A DNA stretch of 64,000 nucleotides from JBHIKY01 sp042139015. Its GTDB lineage: Bacteria; Bacillota; Bacilli; Bacillales; Marinococcaceae. This document shows positions 25,139 to 34,073 of the stretch, piece after piece; within the stretch, counting starts at the first letter, position 1; every line of letters starts with the position of its first letter. The position numbers and the translations under genes were made by a program. A model generated the notes under the pieces. That model was not told the origin of the DNA, ran no database searches, and worked only from the letters and a program-made list of their open reading frames with translations. The DNA lies in NCBI RefSeq assembly GCF_042139015.1, contig NZ_JBHIKY010000009.1:62001-126000 (forward strand). Reading direction: 5' to 3'.

Positions 25139-26998
25139 TTACATATAAGATGCGATTTTATTAAGCAGGTTATCATTTTTAACGAAAACACCGAGGTGGG
25201 TCTGTATATATATTTTTGCTTCTGATTCGCCGCCGGGGCTGTAAGTTTCGATTGGTTCCATAACATTATCATCGAGCCGATGGAGTAATTTGAGCACATA
25301 AGGATTGAAATCGGTGGCATCCTTCCAGCGCTTACGAAATGTACTTGTGGCACCATGCTCTAAAAACTCCAGAATTGCTTTATCAAACAGCATAAAAGCA
25401 GATTGTTCGTCGTATCGCTTCAATAATAGCTTCGCTTCTTTCAACTGTTTTTCTTCAAGAAGCAGAGGAAGGAGCTCATAGCGGACACCTTGATTATCAT
25501 TTGGATTCAGCTCAAGCATTTCTTTAAATATCTCCGCTGCATCCCCCGGATTTTCCGTGCCGCGCAGAAAGATTCCATAGTCATACATTGCTCTCATAAA
25601 AGGGCGGGTATCCACAATACCCCAAAAATCTCCTTTGTTTTTTTTGAAAAAAGCTGATCCTAGAAATTTTCTGCCGGCTGCCACCGCCTGGGAATAAAAA
25701 TGAGCTACTTCTTTTTCACTTTCTGCTCGTATTGCTTTTAAGATATAATAATCAGGCAGGTCCGGCTCTTTCTTGTGAATTTTATCTATTTTCGCCTGAT
25801 CATCTGCTAAAAGAGCTTCGTACAAGCTAAGCTGTGCTTGTTCTTTTTTGGTCTTCATCTGTATCGAATTTTTTTCCGTAGGGTTAAACGAATCGATATC
25901 TTCCCCACTGTCCACATGCTGCTCAGCAGCTTTGGTCATGTCATACATCATTTTTTCCTGGCTGATGGTTTGCCGATATTGCGACAGCATGATGTCTGTC
26001 TCGCTTGCCGGTTTCCTCAAGAAATCATGCGGGAGAGATGCCTTATTGTCGACAATTCTCCGATACATTTTACTGACCGTGTGATTGGAGATATTATATT
26101 TTTCAGCAATTTGTTTTTGAGTAAGTCTTGAAAAAATATATTCAAGCGCTGCTGCATAGGATGCAGGGTTTTTAATGAGTGGTGCATTATCATAGCAGAA
26201 CCTTTCCCAGACTGCCCTTGTTTCCTCCATTTTTTTACTGGATGGGTTGGCCTTCTCGAGAAATAGCTCGAAAACCTCTTCTTCTGCTGGTGATAATCCG
26301 GGGGCCTCTCCAGCAGAACGTTCATAACTATTAATGATAGGCACCAGCTCTTGAAATACGAGTGGGAGATTTTCATTAAATAGATCTTCTGGTTTCACCG
26401 AATGTTTATCTGCTAGTCGTTTGACGGCCAGCTGGATTCCGTCCGCGCAGTCTTTTTCAATAATAAAGCCTCCGAAAAACAAATAATTCTTGTCTTTTAC
26501 CGGTAAGAGATGTCCTAATATCAGGAGCTCTTCTGGAAGAGTCTTATAAAAAGGGGATAGCTCTATATGGTAGTTTTCTGCTGTCCATAGATCTATAACC
26601 TCGGCCCGCCCCTCTTTCGTTTGGGTAACCATGTATACGGAAGCCGGCGATTCACGCCAGCCCTGAAATAATCTTGTCATACGCGGGTGATTCTTTATTT
26701 GTGAAATACTTTCGCTTAGATGCTCAGCCTCAGGAGAAGTTCCGAACAACAGGTCAGCCGCGGATAAGTTTTCTAAGGAAAACGTGTATTCTTCCGGCAG
26801 ACTTGGATAATGATAATATTTCTGATAAAAAGAATTCAAAAGTTCTAACTCGCCCTCGACTGCAAATTGCCTTAGGTATTCCTGAACCTCTAATATTTCT
26901 CCCTCGCTGTATACAGGCAGAGAGCTTATCTTGCCGCAGCACTTCTTATATTTTTTTCCACTTCCGCAAGGGCAGGGGTCGTTTCGGCCTGTTGTCAT
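25139..26998 (-). CDS. SEC-C motif protein with helical repeats
   Basis: A 619-residue cytosolic protein. It opens with the zinc-binding SEC-C motif NDPCPCGSGKKYKKCCG (residues about 6-22), as at the end of SecA. The middle (about 320-350) contains a helix-turn-helix-like stretch, TQKIAEKYNISNHTVSKMYR, and the C-terminal third (about 440-560) looks like TPR-type helices (AEIFKEMLELNPNDNQGVRYELLPLLLEE). SEC-C proteins of this build are widespread in Bacilli; function is not settled. The HTH-like segment suggests nucleic-acid contact, which is inference. No operon partners. Confidence 0.8.
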   Translation of the reverse strand: MTTGRNDPCPCGSGKKYKKCCGKISSLPVYSEGEILEVQEYLRQFAVEGELELLNSFYQKYYHYPSLPEEYTFSLENLSAADLLFGTSPEAEHLSESISQIKNHPRMTRLFQGWRESPASVYMVTQTKEGRAEVIDLWTAENYHIELSPFYKTLPEELLILGHLLPVKDKNYLFFGGFIIEKDCADGIQLAVKRLADKHSVKPEDLFNENLPLVFQELVPIINSYERSAGEAPGLSPAEEEVFELFLEKANPSSKKMEETRAVWERFCYDNAPLIKNPASYAAALEYIFSRLTQKQIAEKYNISNHTVSKMYRRIVDNKASLPHDFLRKPASETDIMLSQYRQTISQEKMMYDMTKAAEQHVDSGEDIDSFNPTEKNSIQMKTKKEQAQLSLYEALLADDQAKIDKIHKKEPDLPDYYILKAIRAESEKEVAHFYSQAVAAGRKFLGSAFFKKNKGDFWGIVDTRPFMRAMYDYGIFLRGTENPGDAAEIFKEMLELNPNDNQGVRYELLPLLLEEKQLKEAKLLLKRYDEQSAFMLFDKAILEFLEHGATSTFRKRWKDATDFNPYVLKLLHRLDDNVMEPIETYSPGGESEAKIYIQTHLGVFVKNDNLLNKIASYM

Positions 26999-27112
26999 GA
27001 CTACGCCTCCTTTTCAAGTTAGTGTACCACGAGAAAGTGACTATTATTGAGTGCGAATTGGTAATACGCATTTTTAAAAGTTGAACTATTCAGCTGCTCT
27101 TTTTCCAAAGAT

Positions 27113-27290
27113 TGGCGGACATGAGGTTCGCTAATTGCCTAAATAGCAGGGAATTCAGCTTGCTTTTTGGCCGATTACGGAACCCAGGTCCGGCAAAATC
27201 TTAAAACAAGGCTTTTAGGAGCAAATAGCGGAATCAGTGGCCTGAGAACCGGCTGTGTCTGCCCGCCAGACTTTTTCCTTAGAAGCCCAA
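27113..27290. repeat. dispersed repeat family B
   Basis: GGCGGACATGAGGTTCGCTA at the left and AACCCAGGTCCGGC at the middle frame a Bacillaceae-type intergenic repeat, followed by a second related segment reading TAGCGGAATCAGTGGCCTGAGAACC and GCCCGCCAGACTTTTTCC. The same phrases occur in the same order at 38016-38130. It fills most of the gap between the SEC-C gene and the 2-hydroxyacid reductase; no gene is seen. Confidence 0.5.
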
Positions 27291-27344
27291 TTGCTGTATA
27301 TATGATATCATGAATGAAAAAGGATTTTGGGGAGGAAAAGTGGG

Positions 27345-28295
27345 ATGCCAACAATTTTGTCTTATGTCGAACCACCAGAAGATGTACTTTCAATGATGAA
27401 GGAAACGTGTGAAGTTATTGTCGAACGCCCAAAACATAAAGAGGCTTTTGAAGAGGCCCTTCAAAAAGCAGACGGGCTGTATGGCTCTGGTTTACAGGTC
27501 AATGCAGAGCTGCTTCAAAAAGCACCGCAATTGAAAGTTGTGAGTAATGTTTCTGTAGGTTACGACAATCTAAACATAGAAGATATTTACAAACAAGGAG
27601 TAATAGCGACACACACACCAACGGTATTAATTGATACGATGGCAGATACGATGATGGGATTAATGCTGGCAACCGCCAGAAGAATGCCGGAAATGGACAG
27701 GCTGGTGAGAGAAGGGAAGTGGGTGAAACCTACCAGCCCGGAATGGTTCGGCGTCAACGTCAGCCGCAAAAAGCTCGGAATTATCGGAATGGGGCGAATT
27801 GGTGAAGAAGTGGCACGCCGGGCAGGAATCGGCTTTCATATGGACGTCGTATATTACAACCGGAGGCAGCGCCCGGATGCAGAAGAACGCTGTGGTGCTT
27901 CCTACGCCGAGTTAGATGATCTTCTGAAAACGTGTGATTTTGTCATGGTTCTGACACCGCTCACTGAGCAGACGAAGCATCTTATCGGGGCGCGCGAGTT
28001 CGAATTAATGAAGAAGGATGCTATTTTCCTAAACGGAGGCCGCGGACCGGTAGTCGTTGAAAATGATTTAGTAAAAGCACTGCAAAAAGGGGATATCCTG
28101 GCTGCTGGGCTTGATGTGTTTGATAGGGAGCCGCTTGGGGAAAAAAGCCCGTTCCAAGAGCTGGATAATGTTGTGACTCTCCCGCATATCGGCACAGCCA
28201 CCCACGAAACCCGCCATGCAATGTTTGTAGATGCGGCAGAGCAATGCGTTGACGGCGTTCACGGACGCACGCCGGCACATGTTATTCCGGGGTAA
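27345..28295 (+). CDS. 2-hydroxyacid dehydrogenase, glyoxylate/2-ketogluconate reductase type
   Basis: A 316-residue D-isomer 2-hydroxyacid dehydrogenase. The nucleotide motif is KLGIIGMGRIGEEVARRA (about residues 144-161), and catalytic residues lie in NGGRGPVV (Arg), FDREPL (Glu) and LPHIGTATHETR (His). The pattern SNVSVGYDNLNI and PHIGTATHETR is that of the GhrB/YvcT group, which reduces glyoxylate, hydroxypyruvate or 2-ketogluconate. The ATG at 27345 is preferred over a TTG 18 bases upstream because GGGAGGAAAAG directly precedes it. Its product could feed gluconate into the kinase pathway 2-3 kb away, but it is not in that operon. Confidence 0.9.
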   Translation: MPTILSYVEPPEDVLSMMKETCEVIVERPKHKEAFEEALQKADGLYGSGLQVNAELLQKAPQLKVVSNVSVGYDNLNIEDIYKQGVIATHTPTVLIDTMADTMMGLMLATARRMPEMDRLVREGKWVKPTSPEWFGVNVSRKKLGIIGMGRIGEEVARRAGIGFHMDVVYYNRRQRPDAEERCGASYAELDDLLKTCDFVMVLTPLTEQTKHLIGAREFELMKKDAIFLNGGRGPVVVENDLVKALQKGDILAAGLDVFDREPLGEKSPFQELDNVVTLPHIGTATHETRHAMFVDAAEQCVDGVHGRTPAHVIPG

Positions 28296-28308
28296 GAACG
28301 CACTTATG

Positions 28309-30315
28309 TTAAATGACGAGATCAGGCACCTTCAAGGCGGAGGTGCCTTTTCCAATTAAAAACCCCTGTGCAACATCACAACGATGCTCACTCAGCCAGT
28401 CCCACTGTTCCTCTGTTTCCACCCCTTCAGCAACTACCATCATGTCAAGATCATGGGCAAGGGAAATAATAGCTTTTGTTATAGATGCTTTCTCTATATT
28501 AGAGGTGAGATTTTTAATGAATGACCGGTCGATTTTAACGACGTCAAGTGGCAGCTCCTCCATATAATATATAGAGGAATACCCTGTTCCAAAATCATCA
28601 AGCGACAACTGAAAGCCATATTTTTTCCACTTTTTCAGGATAGGTATAACGTCAATTAAATTTTCCCCTGCGGTTGATTCCGTTAATTCAATTGTAATTA
28701 ACGACGGGTTTATTTGGTAGCGGTCGACTATCTTTACAACTTCGTCCGCAAAATCATCACGCTGGAACTGGCGGAAGGAAACGTTGACACCTACAGACCA
28801 AACCTCCTCCCCGTTATCTATTCTGTTCTTTAGAGTCCTGCAAGTTTCTTCAAGCACCCAGCGGCCGACCGGGTGAATCAAACTGGAATTTTCTGCTGCT
28901 GGAATGAAATCCACAGGTGACACTGGCCCCCATTCTGGATGGTCCCAGCGCAGGAGCGCTTCAAACCCAAAAGGCTGGAGACCATCCATGGCAATCTGCG
29001 GCTGATAAATGAGATGAAGCCTTTGCTGCGCCAGGGCAGTACGTAAATCTTTTTGCATTTTAATGCTTCGCCACACTTTGTTTGCCACGAATTCATTATA
29101 CATTTGAAAAGAAGAACCAGCTTTTTCTTTGGCATGATCCAGAGCGAGGGCAGATTGCTGCAAAAGCTGTTCAACATCGTAGAGCCTTTCTGGAAGATAG
29201 TCGCTTCCGCCAATACTGCACTCTAAAAATATTGTTTCCTGCCCGATGGAAAAGGAATCTCGAAATAAGGCAATAATTTCGCGCGGGAAATTGTTTATAT
29301 TTTCGCCAGGCTGAAGTTTTTGTAAAAAAGCGAACTCATCCCCATTCATTCGAAAAACGAGCGTTTGTTTATTTTCAAGCCTGCGAAGACGATTGACATA
29401 TTCAGTCAATACAATATCCCCTGCGCTGCGGCTGAAATATTGATTTATTTGCTTGAATTCGTCGATATTGATGATATATAAACGGAAAGACTTCTCTGCT
29501 TCTATCCATTCGGCCGCTTTTCTGCGGAGACTATGACGGTTTTGAACGCCAGTTAAATCATCGTAAAAGGTTTTGGTATACAATTTTTGCTGGAGTGTGA
29601 AGCGCTGGTATAAAGTAATACCATAAAGAATAAGAAGTGCATCAAAAAAGAGAATGCCCAGCCATTCCATCGCTTCATAAAATAAGAGAAAGCTGAGTAC
29701 CGCACTTGGAAGCAGGAGAGCTCCACGTACGGTCGTTATAAATAAAGAATCTATAGAAGGTCGGTTATGTAAAATAAAAAATTGATAGCCAGCCATAAGT
29801 GTACTTGCAGTCACTGCGGCTGCCCATACATAAAAAGCAACAATTAATAAGAGTTCAGCATTGTACACACCTGTCTCATAAACACCTGCAGAATCAAGAA
29901 GGAAATGAAGTACGAAGCCGGTTATTGCATAAATGAACGATTGCAATAAAATTTCGTCAAAAAGCACGGAGTGGAAAAAATAAAATAAAAGTAAAAGGAA
30001 GGTACCTGCTGATAAAATGAAAAAAGCGCTGGGAAGGTCCATTAAAAGTATCGCACTGTAAAAAATAATCGGAGATAACGCAGAGTATATCTTATAATCC
30101 ATCGCCAGAGGACTTCCCGCCAGCCCAACAAGTACATATGATAAAATAAGCCACCATTTCAGATCCCCGCTGGCGGTGCTGCCAAAGGAAGAAAAAGTGC
30201 CGTACAAAAGCAAAACAATCGTCAGCAGGGTGAATAAAATCACGAGCTGGCTTTTCAAACGGCCATTTTGCTTCATTTCATGCAATGGCTGACGGATCAT
30301 GCTCCTCTCTTTCAT
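28309..30315 (-). CDS. membrane GGDEF-EAL cyclic-di-GMP protein
   Basis: A 668-residue protein with an N-terminal membrane region of about eight spans (residues 20-230). A GGDEF domain (about 255-405) and an EAL domain (about 420-665) follow. The cyclase motif reads NGDEF instead of GGDEF, with preceding DDLTGVQNRHSL intact, so diguanylate cyclase activity is uncertain. The EAL part has FEALLRWDHP, ELTES, DDFGTGYSS and KIDRSFI, all expected for an active phosphodiesterase. It probably degrades cyclic di-GMP in response to a membrane signal. The ATG at 30315 is chosen over one 45 bases upstream because AAAGGAGGAATGCGG directly precedes it. Confidence 0.88.
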   Translation of the reverse strand: MKERSMIRQPLHEMKQNGRLKSQLVILFTLLTIVLLLYGTFSSFGSTASGDLKWWLILSYVLVGLAGSPLAMDYKIYSALSPIIFYSAILLMDLPSAFFILSAGTFLLLLFYFFHSVLFDEILLQSFIYAITGFVLHFLLDSAGVYETGVYNAELLLIVAFYVWAAAVTASTLMAGYQFFILHNRPSIDSLFITTVRGALLLPSAVLSFLLFYEAMEWLGILFFDALLILYGITLYQRFTLQQKLYTKTFYDDLTGVQNRHSLRRKAAEWIEAEKSFRLYIINIDEFKQINQYFSRSAGDIVLTEYVNRLRRLENKQTLVFRMNGDEFAFLQKLQPGENINNFPREIIALFRDSFSIGQETIFLECSIGGSDYLPERLYDVEQLLQQSALALDHAKEKAGSSFQMYNEFVANKVWRSIKMQKDLRTALAQQRLHLIYQPQIAMDGLQPFGFEALLRWDHPEWGPVSPVDFIPAAENSSLIHPVGRWVLEETCRTLKNRIDNGEEVWSVGVNVSFRQFQRDDFADEVVKIVDRYQINPSLITIELTESTAGENLIDVIPILKKWKKYGFQLSLDDFGTGYSSIYYMEELPLDVVKIDRSFIKNLTSNIEKASITKAIISLAHDLDMMVVAEGVETEEQWDWLSEHRCDVAQGFLIGKGTSALKVPDLVI
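28325..28347 (+). terminator. terminator inside the 3' end of the opposing gene
   Basis: GGCACCT and AGGTGCC flank a nine-base loop and are followed by TTTTCC. It serves the rightward reductase gene while lying within the last codons of the leftward GGDEF-EAL gene. Confidence 0.6.
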
Positions 30316-30468
30316 TCCGCATTCCTCCTTTGCTAGTCTATTAGTACTATTATAGCTCAATAATTCGAGTAATAAAATAGTAGACTGTCGAAGAATTGCG
30401 TTGTATTGGTGTACATGGCGTTAAAGGAATGAATAAAGAACGTCCAATGATTGTGGGATTATGAGGGG

Positions 30469-30501
30469 GGCCTGGCCCCGTTTTTACAACGGGGCCAGGC
30501 C
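30469..30501. terminator. strong GC hairpin after gntK
   Basis: GGCCTGGCCCCG and CGGGGCCAGGCC are perfect 12-base arms around a nine-base loop, six bases after the gntK stop. No U-run follows on either strand, so it may pause or protect rather than terminate. Confidence 0.6.
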
Positions 30502-30506
30502 GGGTA

Positions 30507-32033
30507 TTATTGGTTACGGGCGGCTTTCGCCAGCTTCTTAAAATGGGGGTGCATCACTGCATACAGCTCCCGGAACGTTTCATAATACGCTTCATATTCC
30601 TCATGAGCCTGCATGTTAGTACAAATGACTTCCTTCATTGGGACTGAATCAGCGATCGCTTCCAATGAGGAAACGGCTCCAACGGATTTAAGTGCATACC
30701 AGGCGGCGCCCCAGGCGGAGCTCTGATGACTGAGTGGCACGTGGATATCCTTGCCGAAAATGTCAGCCAGCATCTGCAGCCATAAAGAAGAACGGGCAAA
30801 GCCGCCGCTCGCGTAAACCTGTTGAGATTCTCCGCCGAGCCGGTTCACAGTATTAAATATTTGATACAGGTTAAAAATTACCCCCTCCATCCCGGCTCGG
30901 ACAAGGTGCGGGCGCTTATGTATCATCGAGAGGCCAACATACGAGCCGCGTGCATCCGCATCCCAGTAGGGCGCGCGTTCACCATTCAAATAGGGAAGAA
31001 ATAAGAGACCTTCTGCACCAGGGCGAATCGCAGCGGCTTCCTTCGTCAGTGCCTCAAGGTCAAGGGAAGCAGCGTTCACTTCATCGTGCTCGTGTTGAAA
31101 TAATTCTTTGAGCCATTGAAGCACCACTGCTCCATTATTAGTCGGGCCACCCATTACCCAGAGGTTTTTATCGACGGCATAGCAGAAAATTTCTTTTTTA
31201 TCATCGGTCACAGGCTCCGTAGTCATCTGGCGGATGGCCCCGCTCGTTCCCACGGTCAGCGCTGAAGCCCCAGGCTGGATTGCCCCGATGCCAAGGTTTG
31301 CCAGAGGCCCGTCACTGCCGCCTATCACAATGGGAAGTGACGGGGAAATACCCATCCGTTCAGCAGCAGCCTTGTCAATACTGTTTAACTGATATTCCGG
31401 GGGCACCGGACGTGAGAGCTTGTCTCTTGAAATCCCCGCTAGACGAAGAGCGTCCTCATGCCAATCAAGGCTGAAAATATTAAAAAATCCATTAGAGGAA
31501 GCAACTGAATAATCTACAACAGACTCTCCGGACCAGTGCCACAGTAAATATTCCTTCATGGAGAAAAAGTAGCTCGCATTAACATACGGTTCATACTGAA
31601 CTCTTTTCATCCAGGCAAGCTTCAGAATTGGAGACATAGGATGGAGAGGGGTGCCGGTTTCTAAATATATCTTATCTGTCCCGTCTTTTTTCCATTCATC
31701 TGCAATCTCGCTGCTGCGTCCGTCCGCCCATGTGAGAAGTGGGGAAAGTGCAAAACCTTCTCCATCACAGCAAATAAGAGAATGCATCGCGGTGGACAAG
31801 CCCATCGCATGAAGCTCGTCGGCCGCGATCCCGCTGGAGTTGATGACTGCCTTAACTGCGGTTTCTGTCTGGACACGGATATTTTCCGGATCCTGCTCGC
31901 TCCGGCCCGGACGGGGGTGCATCGTCGGGAAGCCGCGCTCCACTTCAGCGACTACCTTTCCATCGATCGAAAAAATAACGGCTTTTGCACTTGTAGTACC
32001 TATATCAAGACCTAATACATACTTTTTTTGCAT
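30507..32033 (-). CDS. gntK: gluconate kinase, FGGY family
   Basis: A 508-residue FGGY sugar kinase. The ATP-binding phosphate-1 motif is GLDIGTTSAKAVIF (residues about 9-22). STAMHSLICCDGEG, WADGRSS and GGSDGPLANLGIGA carry the catalytic Asp region, and SGGFARSSLWLQMLADIFG is the FGGY C-terminal signature. Length and motifs match Bacillus GntK, which makes 6-phosphogluconate. It lies 24 bases downstream of the RpiR gene and is divergent from the 6-phosphogluconate dehydrogenase gene, which uses its product. Xylulokinase-like specificity cannot be excluded, but context favours gluconate. Confidence 0.9.
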   Translation of the reverse strand: MQKKYVLGLDIGTTSAKAVIFSIDGKVVAEVERGFPTMHPRPGRSEQDPENIRVQTETAVKAVINSSGIAADELHAMGLSTAMHSLICCDGEGFALSPLLTWADGRSSEIADEWKKDGTDKIYLETGTPLHPMSPILKLAWMKRVQYEPYVNASYFFSMKEYLLWHWSGESVVDYSVASSNGFFNIFSLDWHEDALRLAGISRDKLSRPVPPEYQLNSIDKAAAERMGISPSLPIVIGGSDGPLANLGIGAIQPGASALTVGTSGAIRQMTTEPVTDDKKEIFCYAVDKNLWVMGGPTNNGAVVLQWLKELFQHEHDEVNAASLDLEALTKEAAAIRPGAEGLLFLPYLNGERAPYWDADARGSYVGLSMIHKRPHLVRAGMEGVIFNLYQIFNTVNRLGGESQQVYASGGFARSSLWLQMLADIFGKDIHVPLSHQSSAWGAAWYALKSVGAVSSLEAIADSVPMKEVICTNMQAHEEYEAYYETFRELYAVMHPHFKKLAKAARNQ

Positions 32034-32057
32034 GGTTAAACCTCTTTCTTTTCTTCC

Positions 32058-32903
32058 TTACACACGCTTTCGTGATATGGCCTGGCGCATGTTTTGAAGA
32101 GATGTAGTCATAAGCTGCTGGCGTTTTTTCGCCACGTTTACAAACAGCGCGTCAATGATGCTCAGCTGAGCCAGCCGGGAAGCCAGTGCCTCAGATCGGA
32201 ACTCTGTTTCTTGAGAAACGGTATATAAAGGAATATCAACTTTCTCACTGAGCGGTGATTTAGCAAGTGTCGTAATTCCAATTGTTTTTGTGCCTTTTTC
32301 TTTGACGAGATCAAGAATTTCAAGCATATCCCGGTTAGAGCCGGAGTGGGAAATGAGTACGGCAACGTCCTTTTCTGTAAGCTGGGATGCGGACATGATT
32401 TGAAAATGTGAATCCTGGTATGCATAGGTAGTCAGGCCTGTGCGCATAAATTTGTGGTGGGCATCCATCGCAATAATCCCGGAGCCGCCGTTGCCATAAA
32501 ATTCAATCCGGCCGGCTTCAAGTAAAGCGCTTACAGCGCACTGGAAATGCTCCTGCTGAAAAACCTGAAGCGTATCCTCAAGTGTCCGGATATTTGATTT
32601 AAAAACTTTTTCTGCGATGTCTCTTTCATCATCATCCTCCTGAATCGTTTCGTGAATGTCTTTAATAGGAGAAACAATCTCAGAGGCGAGGGCAATTTTC
32701 ATCGCCTGATATCCTTTAAATCCAAGTCTTTTGCAAAAACGAAAGACTGTAGCTTCTGCAACACCTAAATCATCTGCAACTTGACTGATGGAAGAATGAA
32801 CTATTTCCTGAGGCTGTTCCATAATATAATCAGCAATCCGTTTTTCTTTTTCGCTGAACAAAGAGTAGGACGACTTAATTCTCGGCAAGCAGTGTTTTGT
32901 CAT
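32058..32903 (-). CDS. RpiR/MurR family regulator
   Basis: A 281-residue regulator. The N-terminal helix-turn-helix (residues about 1-75) contains VHSSISQVADDLGVAEATVFRFCKRLGFKGYQ. The SIS sugar-isomerase domain (about 120-260) contains FYGNGGSGIIAMDAHHKFMR and ISHSGSNRDMLEILDLVKEKG, which binds phosphosugars. It most likely senses 6-phosphogluconate and controls gntK on its own operon and the divergent gnd. The 197-base gap to gnd has AT-rich inverted GAAA...TTTC sequences suitable as operators. Confidence 0.9.
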   Translation of the reverse strand: MTKHCLPRIKSSYSLFSEKEKRIADYIMEQPQEIVHSSISQVADDLGVAEATVFRFCKRLGFKGYQAMKIALASEIVSPIKDIHETIQEDDDERDIAEKVFKSNIRTLEDTLQVFQQEHFQCAVSALLEAGRIEFYGNGGSGIIAMDAHHKFMRTGLTTYAYQDSHFQIMSASQLTEKDVAVLISHSGSNRDMLEILDLVKEKGTKTIGITTLAKSPLSEKVDIPLYTVSQETEFRSEALASRLAQLSIIDALFVNVAKKRQQLMTTSLQNMRQAISRKRV

Positions 32904-32987
32904 AGGCTTCCTCCTGCGTCATGTAATGGCTTACTTTATAGTATAGCGAATTATAACCAATAAAAAAATATTTTTCACAAAAAAGGG

Positions 32988-33015
32988 TTGTAAAAGAAAT
33001 TTTTTATTATATAAT
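32988..33015 (+). promoter_or_regulatory. promoter for gnd with palindromic downstream site
   Basis: TTGTAA and TATAAT are 16 bases apart, 85 bases before the gnd ATG. Just downstream, GAAAATTAATTTC (33024-33036) is a near-perfect palindrome in the position of a repressor site. The assignment to the RpiR protein is inference. Confidence 0.5.
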
Positions 33016-33100
33016 TAAGTCAAAGAAAATTAATTTCACAAAACATAAAATAAACGAAATAAGCTTTCGTCTGGGAGAGTATTGAAAGGAGCCGCTATTT

Positions 33101-33997
33101 ATGAGACTAGGAATGATCGGCCTTGGAAAAATGGGTTTTCAATTAACGGAAAATTTACTGGAGAAGCAGCATGAAGTGGTGGCCAATGACACGAATCAGG
33201 AGCAGCTGGAAGCCATTGCAGAAAAAGGCGCAGAAAAAGCGGAAACCTTGGAAGCGCTTGTAGAAAAGCTAAATAAGCCCAGAACCGTATGGGTGATGGT
33301 GCCGGCGGGAGAGATCACAGACAAAGTAATTAATCAGCTGGGTGAATTACTCGATAAAGGCGACACAATCATTGATGGAGGCAACTCTAACTACAAACAG
33401 ACGTTGGCAAGAGGCGAGTCCTTACAAGAAAAAGGAATCGACCTCGTTGATTCCGGAACAAGCGGCGGTGTCAGCGGTGCCAGAAACGGTGCGTGTCTGA
33501 TGGTTGGCGGCAGAGAAGAAACCGTTCGTTCTATCGAAAGCATTTTTGAGGATGTGACCGTTGAAAACGGCTATTTGTATACTGGAAATCCGGGCAGCGG
33601 ACACTTTTTGAAAATGATTCACAACGGCATTGAGTACGGCATGATGCAGGCGATTGCCGAAGGGTTTGACATTTTGGAGAAAAGCCCATTTGATTATGAT
33701 TATGAAGCAGTCGCCCGCGTATTCAACAATGGCTCAGTAGTGCGCTCCTGGTTGATGGAGCTGACAGAGAGTGCCTTCAGCAAAGATGCAAGACTTGACG
33801 GCATCCGTGGAGTTATGAATTCTTCCGGTGAAGGAAAGTGGACCGTAGAATCAGCCCTTGATTTTGAAACGGCTGCTCCAGTTATCGCGTTATCCTTGAT
33901 GATGCGCTACCGTTCCCAGGAAGATGACACGTTTACCGGCAAGGTGGTCGCTGCGCTCCGCAACGAATTTGGCGGGCATGATGTAGTAAAGTCTTAA
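33101..33997 (+). CDS. gnd: 6-phosphogluconate dehydrogenase, short NAD type
   Basis: A 298-residue decarboxylating dehydrogenase of the short GntZ/YqeC type; the long type has about 470 residues. The NAD-binding motif is MIGLGKMGFQLTENL (residues 5-19), the substrate-binding stretch is SGTSGGVSGARNGACLMVGG, and the catalytic Lys region is GSGHFLKMIHNGIEYGMMQ. It converts 6-phosphogluconate to ribulose 5-phosphate and CO2. It is divergent from rpiR-gntK and is followed by a hairpin and the first TRAP receptor gene. Confidence 0.93.
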   Translation: MRLGMIGLGKMGFQLTENLLEKQHEVVANDTNQEQLEAIAEKGAEKAETLEALVEKLNKPRTVWVMVPAGEITDKVINQLGELLDKGDTIIDGGNSNYKQTLARGESLQEKGIDLVDSGTSGGVSGARNGACLMVGGREETVRSIESIFEDVTVENGYLYTGNPGSGHFLKMIHNGIEYGMMQAIAEGFDILEKSPFDYDYEAVARVFNNGSVVRSWLMELTESAFSKDARLDGIRGVMNSSGEGKWTVESALDFETAAPVIALSLMMRYRSQEDDTFTGKVVAALRNEFGGHDVVKS

Positions 33998-34012
33998 CCT
34001 GACATAGTTTGA

Positions 34013-34035
34013 AAGGCCGGCACCTTACCGGCCTT
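34013..34035 (+). terminator. intercistronic hairpin after gnd
   Basis: AAGGCCGG and CCGGCCTT form a stable stem followed by CATTATAAAAAC, without a U-run, between gnd and dctP. It may be a partial terminator or an RNA stabiliser. Confidence 0.55.
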
Positions 34036-34073
34036 CATTATAAAAACAATATTAATATGGGGGAGAATAAGAA

